A stretch of DNA of 8,509 nucleotides from Rickettsiales bacterium. GTDB lineage: Bacteria > Pseudomonadota > Alphaproteobacteria > TMED127. A program made the position numbers and the translations under genes. Positions 6,678 to 8,509 of this stretch are shown in pieces. The notes beneath the pieces are model-generated. The model was given only the letters and a program-made list of their open reading frames with translations, was not told where the DNA came from and did not search any database. The DNA is taken from contig PALU01000005.1 in NCBI GenBank assembly GCA_002706585.1, forward strand, positions 3,641 to 12,149. Reading direction: 5' to 3'. Numbering within the stretch: position 1 is the first letter of the stretch; each line of letters opens with the position of its first letter.

Positions 6678-8509
6678 ATGAAATTAAAACAACCTGATAT
6701 AAAAGGTTTTTCTCATCTAGACAAACAAAAAGATCCTAAGTCAAGAATTACACCGATGATGTCACAATATTTAGAGGTTAAAAACAGACATAAAGAATAC
6801 CTATTATTTTACAGAATGGGAGATTTTTATGAACTCTTTTTCGATGATGCTAAAATTGCTGCGACTGCTCTTGGAATTGCTCTAACAAAAAGGGGTAAAA
6901 TTGATGAAAAAGAAATACCAATGTGCGGAGTACCGGTTCATTCCTCCGAATCTTATCTAGCAAGATTAATAAAGGCTGGTTTTAAGGTGGCTGTTGCTGA
7001 ACAATTTGATGATCTAAGTAAAGAGTCAAAGAAACCAGCAAAAATAATAAAAAGAGATGTTGTTAAAATAATAACACCTGGAACAATTTTAGATGAATCT
7101 TTGCTTGAATCAAAGTCATACAACCATCTTTTGAGCATTTTTAGCTATAAAGGAGAATTTTCTTTATCATGGGTTGATATGACTACAGGATCTATAAAAT
7201 TTCAGCAAATAGTAGGGATAAATTTTATTGAAGACTTGAAAGAAAGTATCAATAAAATTGAACCTTGTGAAATTATTGTCTCAAATGAAAGTAGAATTAA
7301 AGAAAACTTTAATGAAATTCTTAAAAATTATGAAAATATAATAACAGAGGTTCCTAACTCATTCTTTTGCGCACAGGATGGTGAAGATAAAATAAAAAAT
7401 TATTATAGCCAATCTGTGCTTGAATCGCATAAAAACCTCTCTAACAACGAGAAATCAACCATTGGTTCTCTCTTAAACTATTTAGAATTAACCCAAAAAA
7501 AAAATATTCCAAACCTAAAAGCTTTACAGAAGATTCAACCTACAAGTTATTTGCAAATAGATTTTTTTTCAGAAAAAAGTTTAGAGATATTTATAAAAAA
7601 TGATGGAGAAAAAAAAGGAAGTTTGTTAGAGACAATAGATGAAACAAAAACTTCATCAGGAGGAAGATTATTAAAGGATTTCTTCAAACACCCAAGAATT
7701 GATTTAGAAACAATTCAATTTAGACATGAATGTATAGAAAGTTTTTTTTCCGAATTAGATTCACTTAAAAGAATAAGAAGTTTTCTAACTGGTATACCAG
7801 ACGCTGAGAGGGCGTTAGCGCGTATAAGTGCATATACAAACAATCCAAGAGATTTAGTTGTGCTTTCTTCTTTTATTGAAAAAGCATTAGAAATTTTTAA
7901 GGAAATTAAAAAATTATCCAATAAAAGTTTAAACCATCTTTTACCCAAAAAGAATGTATATACACTATTAGAGAGTATTTTAAATTTGATTGATTCTCAT
8001 ATTATAACACCTCCGCCTATAAGTCTTAATGATGGCGGTGTAATAAAGGACAAAATATCGCAAAGGCTAGATGATTTAAGAAATATTAAGCAAACACACA
8101 AAAAAATGATTTTAGACTTGCAGGCTAATTATATCTTAACTACAGGTGTAAATAATCTAAAAATAAAATTTAATAATTTTCACGGTTATTTTATTGAAAC
8201 CACAAATAGACATACTGACAAAATAGTTCAATCAACGAAAGTAGATTTCAAATTATTACAAAACACTCTAAACAATAGTAGGTTTTATACTGATGAATTG
8301 AGAAAAATTTCAAATGAAATTGAAAATGCAGAATTTGAGTCAATTGAGGTTGAAAAGGGTATTTATAAAAAAATTTGTAATGAAGTAAATAAAGAGATTT
8401 TTAATTTAGGCTCAGCCTTAGAAAAAATAGCTTTTATTGACGTAATTACAAGCTTTTCAGAGCTTTCTTATGACAGAAACTATGTAAGACCAGAAATTGT
8501 TAAAGATAA
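6678..8509 (+). CDS. mutS: MutS, DNA mismatch recognition protein (N-terminal 610 residues; 3' end outside window)
   Basis: MutS dimers recognise base mismatches and small loops and recruit MutL. The frame is open from ATG at 6678 to the window edge (610 complete codons of a family usually near 850-900). The mismatch-binding domain has ITPMMSQYLEVK (24-35) and RMGDFYELFFDDA (46-58), with the Phe-X-Glu wedge at Phe50 and Glu52. CGVPVHSSESYLARL and RDVVKIITPGTILDE follow. The connector lies at about 145-270 and the core at about 285-460, with IDETKTSSGGRLLKDF and NNPRDLVVLSSF. A clamp segment carries FNNFHGYFIETTNRHT, and the visible part ends in NYVRPEI. The Walker A/B ATPase domain and dimer helix would lie past the edge. 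The start has only a weak AAG near the ATG. The alternative ATGs at codons 27-28 fall inside the conserved TPMM motif, so 6678 is preferred. It is divergent from phoR across 40 nt and functionally unrelated to the Pho genes. Confidence 0.96.
   Translation, partial: MKLKQPDIKGFSHLDKQKDPKSRITPMMSQYLEVKNRHKEYLLFYRMGDFYELFFDDAKIAATALGIALTKRGKIDEKEIPMCGVPVHSSESYLARLIKAGFKVAVAEQFDDLSKESKKPAKIIKRDVVKIITPGTILDESLLESKSYNHLLSIFSYKGEFSLSWVDMTTGSIKFQQIVGINFIEDLKESINKIEPCEIIVSNESRIKENFNEILKNYENIITEVPNSFFCAQDGEDKIKNYYSQSVLESHKNLSNNEKSTIGSLLNYLELTQKKNIPNLKALQKIQPTSYLQIDFFSEKSLEIFIKNDGEKKGSLLETIDETKTSSGGRLLKDFFKHPRIDLETIQFRHECIESFFSELDSLKRIRSFLTGIPDAERALARISAYTNNPRDLVVLSSFIEKALEIFKEIKKLSNKSLNHLLPKKNVYTLLESILNLIDSHIITPPPISLNDGGVIKDKISQRLDDLRNIKQTHKKMILDLQANYILTTGVNNLKIKFNNFHGYFIETTNRHTDKIVQSTKVDFKLLQNTLNNSRFYTDELRKISNEIENAEFESIEVEKGIYKKICNEVNKEIFNLGSALEKIAFIDVITSFSELSYDRNYVRPEIVKD

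Noticed and set aside
7828..7838. A third exact copy of the 11-mer GTGCATATACA (an arm of the fae-porin inverted repeat) inside mutS
   Set aside because: It encodes part of a continuous MutS reading frame (SAYT) with no partner arm nearby, so chance similarity in AT-rich DNA is the simpler explanation.

Overview
The window is AT-rich (single 60-base lines counted by hand run from about 25% G+C in phoR and mutS to 40-47% in parts of the porin and fae). It reads as a piece of a phosphate-starvation (Pho) locus from a Gram-negative bacterium. Long N-terminal extensions on both PstC and PstA, of the kind found in Alphaproteobacteria, together with compact spacing and low G+C, suggest a streamlined, possibly marine alphaproteobacterium. 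The exact lineage cannot be fixed from this sequence.

Layout from left to right. The minus strand carries pstA (3' end cut off by the window start), pstC and pstS. They form one tightly packed unit transcribed right to left, with pstC and pstA overlapping by 8 nt and pstS and pstC 15 nt apart. Divergent from pstS on the plus strand is a gene for a formaldehyde-activating-enzyme (Fae) family protein. An intergenic stretch with an 11-bp inverted repeat separates it from a convergent minus-strand gene for a phosphate-selective porin (OprO/OprP family). That gene is intact from signal peptide to C-terminal Phe except for one in-frame TGA at codon 58. Upstream of it on the same strand is phoR, the phosphate sensor kinase. 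Divergent from phoR, after 40 nt, is mutS on the plus strand, which runs off the right edge before its ATPase domain.

Regulation can be read directly. Pho-box-like arrays (7-bp units every 11 bp) lie upstream of pstS (three units) and upstream of the porin (four units), both pointing toward the minus-strand gene they would control. The implied circuit is that PhoR, with a PhoB not in this window, responds to low phosphate. It would then switch on an outer-membrane porin for phosphate entry and the PstS-PstC-PstA high-affinity importer, whose ATPase PstB would lie beyond the left edge.

The main points of interest are the Fae-like gene sitting between phoR/porin and pstSCA, and its lack of the N-terminal histidine known from characterised Fae. 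The nonsense codon in an otherwise intact Pho-boxed porin, the two phased Pho-box arrays and the long inverted repeat between fae and the porin are also worth a look. I found no mobile element, CRISPR array, tRNA or rRNA gene. No stretch longer than 300 bases lacks a gene.
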